Below are positions 1 through 6,653 of a DNA stretch of 20,568 nucleotides, piece by piece. The notes under the pieces are model-generated. The model ran no database searches, was not told the DNA's origin, and was given only the letters and a program-made list of their open reading frames with translations. Within the stretch, counting starts at the first letter, position 1. Each line of letters opens with the position of its first letter. Source of the DNA: Brevundimonas sp. UBA5866 (GTDB lineage Bacteria; Pseudomonadota; Alphaproteobacteria; Caulobacterales; Caulobacteraceae). Location of the stretch: positions 7,425 to 27,992 of the forward strand of contig NZ_DJFS01000084.1 in NCBI RefSeq assembly GCF_002432125.1, given 5' to 3'. A program made the position numbers and the translations under genes.

Positions 1-74
1 CTGCGTTTGCCCGGCCTACAACTTCTTGGTCGTTTCACCCCGCATAAGTGATCTCCATTACAGAGTGTTGTAAA

Positions 75-116
75 TAACCGGTTACCCCTCTGCTTTCTGA
101 CGTAACAACATTGTTA
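75..116. promoter_or_regulatory. Two palindromes upstream of cstA (candidate operators)
   Basis: The 181 bases before cstA hold no visible gene. They contain a perfect 10-bp palindrome TAACCGGTTA at 75-84 and a second one, TAACAA-CA-TTGTTA, at 103-116. Their centres are 30 bp apart, about three helical turns, and both arms begin with TAAC. This arrangement suits a dimeric regulator binding on one DNA face, but I cannot name the regulator. The region is AT-rich (about 40-50% GC) compared with the coding DNA further on. No convincing -35/-10 pair was identified. Confidence 0.4.
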
Positions 117-181
117 AAACCCGCCGCCTGATCTAGAAACAAAATGTAACATCTTCCTGCCTCAGCCAACGGAAAACGACA

Positions 182-2257
182 GTGCAAAACTCAGGGAAAT
201 ACCTTATTTGGGCATTGCTCGCGGTAATAGGAGCTTTTGCCCTCGGCTATATCGCACTTAATCGGGGTGAACAGATTAATGCCTTATGGATTGTGGTGGC
301 AGCCGTCTGTATCTATCTGATCGCCTATCGCTTTTATGGGCAGTACATCGCCCGCAACGTGCTGGCGGTGGTGAGGACCCGCATGACGCCCGCCGTACGC
401 CATAACGACGGGCTGGACTACGTTCCCACACCGAGAAACGTTCTGTTCGGTCACCATTTCGCGGCCATTGCCGGTGCCGGTCCTCTGGTCGGGCCCGTGC
501 TGGCGGCGCAGATGGGTTATCTGCCGGGTATGCTGTGGATCCTGATCGGCGTGGTGGTCGCAGGGGCCGTGCAGGACATGCTGGTCCTGTTCATGTCTAC
601 CCGACGCGACGGCAAGTCGCTGGGCGACATGGTCCGTACCGAAATGGGGCCCGTCCCCGGCATCATCGCCCAGGTCGGCGTACTGATGATCATGGTGATC
701 ATTCTGGCCGTGCTGGCACTGGTGGTCGTCAAGGCGTTGGCCGAAAGCCCGTGGGGCACGTTCACCGTCGCCTGCACCATTCCCATTGCCATCTTCATGG
801 GGCTGTACACCCGCTATATCCGGCCCGGCCGTGTGGCAGAGGTATCGACCATCGGCGTCGTGCTGCTGATCGGTTCGATCATTCTGGGGGGACAGGTGGC
901 CTATCACCCCATTTGGGGGCCGGCCTTTACCCTTTCCGGCACGACCTTGGCCCTGTCCATGATGGCCTACGGGTTCCTGGCCTCGGTCATGCCCGTATGG
1001 CTGCTGCTGGCTCCGCGTGACTATCTTTCGACCTTCCTGAAAATCGGCGCGATTGCCGCTCTGGCGATCGGCATCCTGATTGTCCGCCCCGAACTACAGA
1101 TGCCCGCCATCACCCAGTTCATCGATGGCTCGGGTCCGGTCTTTTCCGGTGCCCTGTTCCCGTTCCTGTTCATCACCATCGCCTGCGGTGCCGTCTCGGG
1201 TTTCCACGCCCTGATTTCATCGGGCACGACGCCCAAGCTGCTGGAGAACGAGAACCAGATCCCGTTCATCGGCTATGGCGCGATGCTGTGTGAAAGCTTC
1301 GTGGCGGTCATGGCCCTGATCGCCGCCTGTGTGCTGGATCCGGCGGTCTATTTCGTGATGAACAGTCCGGCTGCGGTCATTGGCACCGATGTGACCTCTG
1401 CCGCCGCAGCCGTGGCCCAGTGGGGTTTCCACATTACGCCCGAAGCCTTGGACCAGTTGGCAAGGGATGTGGGCGAGCATTCCATCCTGTCGCGTGCAGG
1501 CGGTGCGCCAACCCTCGCCGTCGGCATGGCCCACATCCTGTCCAGCGTGATCGGCGGACAGGCCATGATGAGCTTCTGGTACCATTTCGCCATCCTGTTC
1601 GAGGCCCTGTTCATCCTGACCACGGTCGATGCGGGCACCCGCGTCTGCCGCTTCATGATCCAGGACCTGCTGGGCGTGGCCGTGCCCAAGATGCGCAACA
1701 CCCAAAGCTGGACCGGCAATGTGATCGCCACCGCGCTGACGGTCGGTTTGTGGGGTTATTTCCTGTACGCAGGCGTGGTTGACCCGCTAGGTGGCATCAA
1801 CAGCCTGTGGCCGCTGTTCGGCATCGCCAACCAGATGCTGGCGGCGATTGCCCTGATGCTGGGCACGGTCGTGCTGTTCAAGATGAAGCGGCACAGGTTC
1901 GCGTGGGTTTCAGCCGTTCCGGCGGCTGCCCTGCTGGTATTTACCCTGACCGCCGGCTTCCAGAAACTGTTCCACCCCGACATACGCGTCGGCTTCCTGT
2001 CCCACGCGTCCCACTACAAGAGTGCGATGGAGGCGGGCGAACTTCTGGCACCGGCCAAGTCGGTCGCGGACATGCAGCACATCATCTTCAACGACTATGT
2101 GAATGCGGCCCTGTCGGCAGGCTTCCTGTTCGTGGTGCTGACCATTCTGGTCTACTCCATCGGCGCTTGCCGCAAGGCACTGGCCAATCCGCAGCCGACG
2201 GCGGTGGAAATTCCGTCCGAAGCCGAACTGGCACAGGAGGCCCCTGCCCGTGCTTAA
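182..2257 (+). CDS. cstA: Carbon starvation protein CstA, inner-membrane pyruvate/peptide transporter
   Basis: Multi-pass inner-membrane transporter of the CstA family. In E. coli, CstA takes up pyruvate and has been linked to peptide use during carbon starvation. The 691-aa length is close to the roughly 700 aa of E. coli CstA, and the first 100 residues match what I remember of that protein very closely. Visible hallmarks are the DGLDYVPTPRNVLFGHH block (about residues 76-92) followed by the AGAGPLVGP loop, and TVDAGTR near residue 480 ahead of the QDLLG segment. Many hydrophobic helices span the protein. The GTG at 182 is chosen because it matches the family N-terminus; only a weak GGAA lies upstream. 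The downstream ybdD start overlaps its last codons, implying translational coupling. The first 50 codons are markedly less GC-rich than the rest. Confidence 0.95.
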   Translation: MQNSGKYLIWALLAVIGAFALGYIALNRGEQINALWIVVAAVCIYLIAYRFYGQYIARNVLAVVRTRMTPAVRHNDGLDYVPTPRNVLFGHHFAAIAGAGPLVGPVLAAQMGYLPGMLWILIGVVVAGAVQDMLVLFMSTRRDGKSLGDMVRTEMGPVPGIIAQVGVLMIMVIILAVLALVVVKALAESPWGTFTVACTIPIAIFMGLYTRYIRPGRVAEVSTIGVVLLIGSIILGGQVAYHPIWGPAFTLSGTTLALSMMAYGFLASVMPVWLLLAPRDYLSTFLKIGAIAALAIGILIVRPELQMPAITQFIDGSGPVFSGALFPFLFITIACGAVSGFHALISSGTTPKLLENENQIPFIGYGAMLCESFVAVMALIAACVLDPAVYFVMNSPAAVIGTDVTSAAAAVAQWGFHITPEALDQLARDVGEHSILSRAGGAPTLAVGMAHILSSVIGGQAMMSFWYHFAILFEALFILTTVDAGTRVCRFMIQDLLGVAVPKMRNTQSWTGNVIATALTVGLWGYFLYAGVVDPLGGINSLWPLFGIANQMLAAIALMLGTVVLFKMKRHRFAWVSAVPAAALLVFTLTAGFQKLFHPDIRVGFLSHASHYKSAMEAGELLAPAKSVADMQHIIFNDYVNAALSAGFLFVVLTILVYSIGACRKALANPQPTAVEIPSEAELAQEAPARA

Positions 2258-2483
2258 GGCCAGCCTGCCGGAGGCCCTGTGCGACTGCCGCGACATCTTG
2301 ACCCGCTGGGGCAAGGATGCGCGGCGGACCGCCAGCCTGATGATCGGTCAACCGGACTATGACGCCTATGTGGCCCACGCCCGTGCGGCCCATCCCGATC
2401 AGCCCCCGATGGACCGAACCGCCTTCTTCCGTCTGCATGAAGCGAGACGCTTCGGTGCAGGCGGCGGGTTCAAATGCTGCTGA
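2250..2483 (+). CDS. ybdD: YbdD/YjiX family small protein
   Basis: A 77-aa protein of the YbdD/YjiX family (DUF466), the usual small partner encoded directly after CstA or BtsT transporters. The family signature is clear: LMIGQPDYDAYVAHARAAHP in the middle (about residues 30-49), then the PMDRTAFFR segment, and a C-terminal GGGFKCC with the typical paired cysteines. It starts at GTG 2250, overlapping the end of cstA by 8 bases, with a strong AGGAGG at 2235-2240 nine bases upstream. The role of the family is not settled; its fixed linkage to the transporter suggests an accessory or modulatory part in pyruvate uptake. It has no signal peptide or membrane helix, so it is probably cytoplasmic. 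Confidence 0.92.
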   Translation: MLKASLPEALCDCRDILTRWGKDARRTASLMIGQPDYDAYVAHARAAHPDQPPMDRTAFFRLHEARRFGAGGGFKCC

Positions 2484-2499
2484 TTCTTGAACGCCCCCC

Positions 2500-2538
2500 C
2501 CCCGATCCCGCCTTGCGGGGTCGGGGTTGCTGTTTTTT
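2500..2538 (+). terminator. Rho-independent terminator of cstA-ybdD
   Basis: A 12-bp GC-rich stem (2500-2511 with 2515-2526, one G-U pair, CTT loop) is followed after a short spacer by six T at 2533-2538. It lies 16 bases after the ybdD stop. The T-run is itself the left arm of a second hairpin: CTGTTTTTT at 2530-2538 pairs with AAAAAACAG at 2544-2552. Confidence 0.85.
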
Positions 2539-2661
2539 GGACGAAAAAACAGTTCCTGTAACTGATGTTCGCCATCTGTGAGCGCCCAAGGCTTGCAAGT
2601 CCGCGCTCATCGTCCCATTGAGACGCCAAACTTTCGTCGTTCCTGACTTGGAGATCCAACC

Positions 2662-3669
2662 ATGACCGTTCGCGTCGCCATCAACGGCTTTGGCCGTATC
2701 GGCCGTCTTGTTCTTCGCTCGATCGTCGAGCATGGCCGCAAGGACATCGAGGTCGTGGCGATCAACGACCTGGGTCCGGTTGAGACCAACGCCCACCTGC
2801 TGCGCTATGACTCGGTCCACGGCCGTTTCCCGGGCACCGTCACCTCGGGCGAGGACTGGATCGACGTCGGCACCGGCAAGATCAAGGTCACCGCTGAGCG
2901 CGACCCGTCCAAGCTGCCGCACGCAGAGCTGAAGGTCGACATCGCTCTGGAATGCACCGGCATCTTCACCTCGAAGGAAAAGGCTTCGGCCCACCTGACC
3001 GCAGGTGCCAAGCGCGTTCTGGTTTCGGCTCCGGCTGACAACGCCGACAAGACCATCGTCTTCGGTGTGAACCACGAAACCCTGACCGCAGAAGACATCG
3101 TCGTCTCGAACGCTTCGTGCACCACCAACTGCCTGGCCCCGATCGCCAAGGTCCTGAACGAGCTGGTCGGCATCGAGCGTGGCTACATGACCACCATCCA
3201 CGCCTACACCGGCGACCAGCCGACGCTGGACACCATGCACAAGGACCTGTACCGCGCCCGCGCCGCAGCCCAGTCGATGATCCCGACCTCGACCGGCGCT
3301 GCCAAGGCCGTGGGTCTGGTTCTGCCGGAACTGAAGGGCAAGCTGGACGGCTCGTCGATCCGCGTCCCGACCCCGAACGTCTCGGTCGTTGACCTGAAGA
3401 TCGTCGCTGGTCGCGCCACCACCGTGGAAGAAGTCAACGCCGCTCTGGAAGCTGCTGCCAACGGCCCGATGAAGGGTGTCCTGTTCACCACCAAGGACCC
3501 GCTGGTTTCGATCGACCTGAACCACGTCGCTGCCTCGTCGACCGCTGCCCTGCCGCAGACCCAGGTCATCGACGGCACCCTGGTGCGCGTGCTGAGCTGG
3601 TACGACAACGAGTGGGGCTTCGCCACCCGCATGTCGGACACCGCCCTGCAGATGGCCAAATTCCTGTAA
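2662..3669 (+). CDS. gap: Glyceraldehyde-3-phosphate dehydrogenase (phosphorylating)
   Basis: Converts glyceraldehyde 3-phosphate, NAD and phosphate to 1,3-bisphosphoglycerate in the cytoplasm; reversible in gluconeogenesis. The 335-aa length is standard. The Rossmann motif INGFGRIGR is at residues 7-15 and the IND at 34-36 suggests NAD preference. The catalytic SNASCTTNC places the nucleophilic cysteine at 153, with the partner histidine of HAYTGDQ at 180. The C-terminal SWYDNEWGFA is typical. The ATG at 2662 has TTGGAG at 2648-2653. The bases 2553-2661 before it must hold the promoter, but I found no clean consensus. Codon choice is strongly biased to C/G-ending codons, as expected of a highly expressed gene. 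The next pathway gene, pgk, follows on the same strand but is separated by a DUF559 cassette. Confidence 0.98.
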   Translation: MTVRVAINGFGRIGRLVLRSIVEHGRKDIEVVAINDLGPVETNAHLLRYDSVHGRFPGTVTSGEDWIDVGTGKIKVTAERDPSKLPHAELKVDIALECTGIFTSKEKASAHLTAGAKRVLVSAPADNADKTIVFGVNHETLTAEDIVVSNASCTTNCLAPIAKVLNELVGIERGYMTTIHAYTGDQPTLDTMHKDLYRARAAAQSMIPTSTGAAKAVGLVLPELKGKLDGSSIRVPTPNVSVVDLKIVAGRATTVEEVNAALEAAANGPMKGVLFTTKDPLVSIDLNHVAASSTAALPQTQVIDGTLVRVLSWYDNEWGFATRMSDTALQMAKFL

Positions 3670-3683
3670 GAACGAACTGCAAG

Positions 3684-3756
3684 AGCCCTCTCCTTCGGGA
3701 GAGGGCTTGAGCGCCCAAGAGCCGAAGGCGATTGGCTGCGCGAAAGGGTAAGGGGT
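3684..3756 (+). repeat. REP-like double-hairpin repeat, left flank of the DUF559 gene
   Basis: The first hairpin is a perfect 10-bp stem (3684-3693 with 3698-3707) with a TTCG loop, CCCTCTCC paired to GGAGAGGG. A second, imperfect hairpin follows: GCGC-CCAA (3711-3718) with TTGG (3732-3735) and GCGC (3738-3741), with a GCC-GAA-GGC tip. The element ends in GGGTAAGGGGT at 3746-3756. I remember this hairpin-TGAGCGCC-hairpin-GGGTGAGGGG style as a dispersed intergenic repeat of Caulobacterales and related alphaproteobacteria. It may also end the gap transcript or protect its 3' end, but no T-run follows. Confidence 0.7.
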
Positions 3757-3763
3757 TGCCGCT

Positions 3764-4126
3764 ATGCAGTCCGACCGCACGGCTTTGGCTAGAGGATTGC
3801 GACAGCGGTCCGGATTGGCCGAACAAAAGGTCTGGGCTCAACTCTGTGCTGGAAAACTCGACGGCCTCAAATTTCGTCGCCAGCATCCGGTCGGACGCTT
3901 CATTGCTGATTTCGCCTGCGAACGTCTGAAACTCATACTCGAAATCGACGGCGGCGTTCATGACCGCGACGATGTCGCTCTGAACGACCACTTACGACAA
4001 AAAGAACTGGAAGCCTTGGGCTGGACGGTTCTGAGATTTTCAAATCGGCAGGTGCTCGAAAATTTCGACACGATAGCCGATGCTGTCAGGGCACACGCCC
4101 GTCTGATCCTGTCCGACTACGGCTAA
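3764..4126 (+). CDS. DUF559 (Vsr/PD-(D/E)XK-like) endonuclease-domain protein
   Basis: A 120-aa protein that is one complete DUF559 domain, a family related to very-short-patch repair (Vsr) nucleases with a PD-(D/E)XK-like fold. The hallmarks are visible: FRRQHPVGRFIADF (residues 37-50, Asp49), then LILEIDGGVH (57-66, Glu60, Asp62, His66) as the likely catalytic core, and GWTVLRFSNRQVLEN (86-100) at the end. Its substrate and biological role are not established; nuclease activity is inferred from the fold. It starts at ATG 3764, with AAGGGG at 3750-3755 eight bases upstream; that Shine-Dalgarno is the terminal motif of the left repeat. A stop at 3749-3751 rules out extension. Codon use (AAA, CTC, TCA, AAT) is looser than in gap and pgk. 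It interrupts an otherwise glycolytic gene run and is flanked by inverted repeats. Confidence 0.9.
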   Translation: MQSDRTALARGLRQRSGLAEQKVWAQLCAGKLDGLKFRRQHPVGRFIADFACERLKLILEIDGGVHDRDDVALNDHLRQKELEALGWTVLRFSNRQVLENFDTIADAVRAHARLILSDYG

Positions 4127-4143
4127 GGCCGACTGATCTGTTA

Positions 4144-4189
4144 GACCCTCATCCGGCCCTGCGGCCACCTTCTCCCGGCGGGAGAAGGG
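4144..4189 (-). repeat. REP-like double-hairpin repeat, right flank of the DUF559 gene
   Basis: Read on the minus strand it has the same order as the left flank. A perfect 9-bp hairpin (4168-4176 with 4180-4188, CCTTCTCCC paired to GGGAGAAGG) comes first, then a small GGCC-loop-GGCC hairpin (4155-4158 with 4163-4166), then GGATGAGGGT at 4144-4153. The strong hairpins of both flanks therefore lie outermost and the GGRTRAGGG motifs face the DUF559 gene. The two flanks belong to different sequence subtypes, so this is shared architecture, not identity. It ends 20 bases before the pgk start. Confidence 0.7.
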
Positions 4190-4208
4190 ATATCACTGGA
4201 ATGCCCTC

Positions 4209-5402
4209 ATGACCTTCCGCACTCTCGACGACGCTAAAGACCTTTCCGGCAAGACCGCCCTCGTCCGCGTGGACTTCAACGTTCCGATGGAGAACGGCGC
4301 CGTCACCGACGACACCCGTCTGCGCGTGGCCCTTCCGACCATCAACAAGCTGCGTGACGCCGGTGCCAAGGTGGCCCTGCTGGCCCACTTCGACCGTCCC
4401 AAGGGCGAGCGCGTGCCGTCCATGAGCCTGAAGCCGGTCGTCGAGCCGCTGGAGAACCTGCTGGGCGCGCCGGTCCGTTTTGCCGACGACTGCATCGGCG
4501 ATGAAGCCAAGACCGCTCTGGCCGATACCGACGCTGGCGGCGTGGTGCTGCTGGAGAATGTGCGCTTCCACAAGGGCGAGGAAAAGAACGACGCCGACTT
4601 CGCCAAGGCTCTGGCCGAACTGGGCGACATATACGTCAACGACGCCTTCTCGGCGGCCCACCGCGCCCACGCCTCGACCGAAGGTCTGGCCCGCATCCTT
4701 CCGGCCTATGCCGGTGAGTCCATGCGCCGCGAACTTGAAGCTCTGGACAAGGCTCTGGGCACGCCGGTCAAGCCTGTGATCGGCATCGTCGGCGGTGCCA
4801 AGGTTTCGACCAAACTGGACCTGCTGAAGAACCTCGTCGCAAAGCTGGACTACCTCGCCATCGGCGGCGGTATGGCCAACACCTTCCTGCACGCCCAGGG
4901 CGTCGATGTCGGCGGCTCGCTCTGCGAGAAAGACCTTGCCGATACCGCCCGCGAGATCATGGAAGAAGCCCGTCAAAAGGGCTGCGAGCTGCTGCTGCCG
5001 GTCGATGTGGTGGTGGCCAAAGGCGTCAAGCCGGGCATCGAGTCGGGCGTACGCGCTCTGGACCGCATCGCCGCTGACGACCTGATCCTCGACGCCGGTC
5101 CTGAAACCGTTGCGCGTCTGACCCGCGCGATGGGCCTGTCCAAGACCCTGATCTGGAACGGCCCGCTGGGCGTGTTCGAGGTTCCGCCGTTTGACGCTGC
5201 GACCGTGGCCGCCGCCAAGGAGGCCGCTTCGCTGGCAACCGCCGGCAAGCTGACGGCTGTGGCCGGTGGCGGCGATACCGTGGCAGCGCTGAACCACGCT
5301 GGCGTGGTCGAAGACATGACCTTTGTCTCGACCGCTGGCGGTGCCTTCCTCGAGTGGATGGAAGGCAAGGCACTGCCGGGCGTCGAAGCCCTTCGCGCCT
5401 GA
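4209..5402 (+). CDS. pgk: Phosphoglycerate kinase
   Basis: Transfers phosphate between 1,3-bisphosphoglycerate and ADP in the cytoplasm, the step after Gap. The 397-aa length is normal for the bacterial enzyme. Landmarks are LVRVDFNVP near residues 19-27, the AHFDRPKGE substrate loop, the hinge-side GGAKVSTKLDLL near residue 197, WNGPLGVFE, and the nucleotide-binding GGGDTVAAL plus STAGGAFLEW close to the C-terminus. The ATG at 4209 fits the family N-terminus MTFRTLDD. Its own Shine-Dalgarno is weak (GGA at 4198-4200); the nearest strong purine tract, GAAGGG, lies in the arm of the upstream repeat. A three-codon reading frame at 4201-4212 ends in TGA overlapping the pgk ATG, which may couple translation. 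Confidence 0.98.
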   Translation: MTFRTLDDAKDLSGKTALVRVDFNVPMENGAVTDDTRLRVALPTINKLRDAGAKVALLAHFDRPKGERVPSMSLKPVVEPLENLLGAPVRFADDCIGDEAKTALADTDAGGVVLLENVRFHKGEEKNDADFAKALAELGDIYVNDAFSAAHRAHASTEGLARILPAYAGESMRRELEALDKALGTPVKPVIGIVGGAKVSTKLDLLKNLVAKLDYLAIGGGMANTFLHAQGVDVGGSLCEKDLADTAREIMEEARQKGCELLLPVDVVVAKGVKPGIESGVRALDRIAADDLILDAGPETVARLTRAMGLSKTLIWNGPLGVFEVPPFDAATVAAAKEAASLATAGKLTAVAGGGDTVAALNHAGVVEDMTFVSTAGGAFLEWMEGKALPGVEALRA

Positions 5403-5412
5403 TTTTGCTTAT

Positions 5413-5443
5413 GGGACGGAAGCCCTGTGCCTCCGTCCCTTTT
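5413..5443 (+). terminator. Rho-independent terminator after pgk
   Basis: GGGACGGA at 5413-5420 pairs with TCCGTCCC at 5432-5439, followed by TTTTCTT starting at 5440. It lies 10 bases after the pgk stop and so separates pgk from fba, which then needs its own promoter in 5444-5510 or read-through. Confidence 0.82.
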
Positions 5444-5524
5444 CTTATAGTCCGTATAACGTGACTTCACGGCGAACCCGCTGTAAGTCCGACCTTAAAG
5501 ACACACCGTTTCTGGAGACCTCTG

Positions 5525-6589
5525 ATGGCACGCATCACCCTGCGCCAGCTGCTCGATCACGCCGCTGAAAACGACTACGGCCTGCCCGCCTACAACATCA
5601 ACAACATGGAGCAGGGTCTGGCCATCATGGAGGCCGCCGACGCCGTCAATGCGCCGGTCATCATCCAGGCCTCGCGCGGTGCCCGCTCCTATGCCAACGA
5701 TGTCGTTCTGGCCCGTCTGATCGACGCGCTGGTCGAGCTGTATCCGCACATTCCGGTCTGTATGCACCAGGACCACGGCAATGGTCCGGCCACCTGCGCC
5801 ACCGCCATTCAGTACGGCTTCACCTCGGTGATGATGGACGGCTCGCTGGAAGAAGACGCCAAGACCCCGGCATCCTACGAGTACAACGTGGACGTCACCC
5901 GCCGCGTCACCGAAATGGCCCACTCGTGCGGCGTTTCGGTCGAAGGCGAGCTGGGTGTTCTGGGCTCGCTGGAAACCGGCATGGGTGAAGCCGAAGACGG
6001 CCACGGCTTCGAAGGCAAGCTGGACCACTCGGCCCTGCTGACCGATCCGGACCAGGCTGTCGAGTTCGTGAAGGCCACCAAGGTGGACGCTCTGGCCATT
6101 GCTATGGGCACCTCGCACGGCGCCTACAAATTCACCCGTCAGCCGGACGGCGAAGTGCTGGCCATGAACGTGATCGAAGAGATCCACCGTCGCCTGCCGA
6201 ACACCCACCTGGTCATGCACGGCTCGTCGTCGGTACCGCAGGAACTGCAGGACATCATCAACGCCTATGGCGGCCAGATGCCGCAGACCTGGGGCGTGCC
6301 GGTCGAAGAAATCCAGCGAGGCATCAAGAACGGCGTGCGCAAGGTGAACATCGACACCGACAACCGCATGGCCATGACCGGTGCCATCCGCAAGCTGCTG
6401 ACCGAAAAGCCGCACGAGTTCGATCCGCGCGCCTATCTGAAGCCTGCCAAGGAAGCCATGCGCAAGCTGTGCCAGGAACGCTACCTGCAGTTCGGCTGCG
6501 AAGGCATGGCGGACAAGATCAAGCCGCTGTCCACCGCCCAGATGGCCAAGCGCTATGCTTCGGGTTCGCTCGACCCGCAGATCGGCTAA
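5525..6589 (+). CDS. fba: Class II fructose-bisphosphate aldolase (Calvin-cycle subtype)
   Basis: Zinc-dependent aldolase interconverting fructose 1,6-bisphosphate with dihydroxyacetone phosphate and glyceraldehyde 3-phosphate. The 354-aa length and N-terminal ITLRQLLDHAAENDYGLPAY fit the long class II subtype. MHQDHG places the catalytic Asp at 83 and the first zinc-ligand His at 84; further likely ligands are His198 in GTSHGAYK and His232 in VMHGSSSVP. The DTDNRMAMTGAIRK segment near residue 277 closes the active site. Start ATG 5525 has GGAG at 5514-5517. With gap and pgk it supplies the lower glycolytic/gluconeogenic segment. The 122-base gap before it contains the pgk terminator and a small inverted repeat, CGTGA-CT-TCACG (5460-5471), of unknown meaning. 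Confidence 0.97.
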   Translation: MARITLRQLLDHAAENDYGLPAYNINNMEQGLAIMEAADAVNAPVIIQASRGARSYANDVVLARLIDALVELYPHIPVCMHQDHGNGPATCATAIQYGFTSVMMDGSLEEDAKTPASYEYNVDVTRRVTEMAHSCGVSVEGELGVLGSLETGMGEAEDGHGFEGKLDHSALLTDPDQAVEFVKATKVDALAIAMGTSHGAYKFTRQPDGEVLAMNVIEEIHRRLPNTHLVMHGSSSVPQELQDIINAYGGQMPQTWGVPVEEIQRGIKNGVRKVNIDTDNRMAMTGAIRKLLTEKPHEFDPRAYLKPAKEAMRKLCQERYLQFGCEGMADKIKPLSTAQMAKRYASGSLDPQIG

Positions 6590-6619
6590 GTCACCACCTG
6601 ATCTGATGGATATGAAAGA

Positions 6620-6653
6620 CGCCCCGCAGAATGAACTGCGGGGCGTTTTCTTT
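6620..6653. terminator. Bidirectional terminator between fba and the DUF2799 gene
   Basis: A perfect 10-bp stem (6620-6629 with 6636-6645, CGCCCCGCAG arm) is flanked by TTTTCTTT on the right and by GAAAGA on the left, which reads TCTTTC on the other strand. It sits between two convergent genes and overlaps the last codon of the minus-strand gene. Confidence 0.9.

Noticed and set aside
1..60. Possible gene end or RNA gene at the left edge
   Set aside because: No reading frame, tRNA-like fold or terminator could be supported in these bases.
2579..3719. 12-base direct repeat TGAGCGCCCAAG at 2579-2590 and 3708-3719
   Set aside because: Matches of this length are expected by chance in 20 kb; the first copy lacks the hairpin context of the second.
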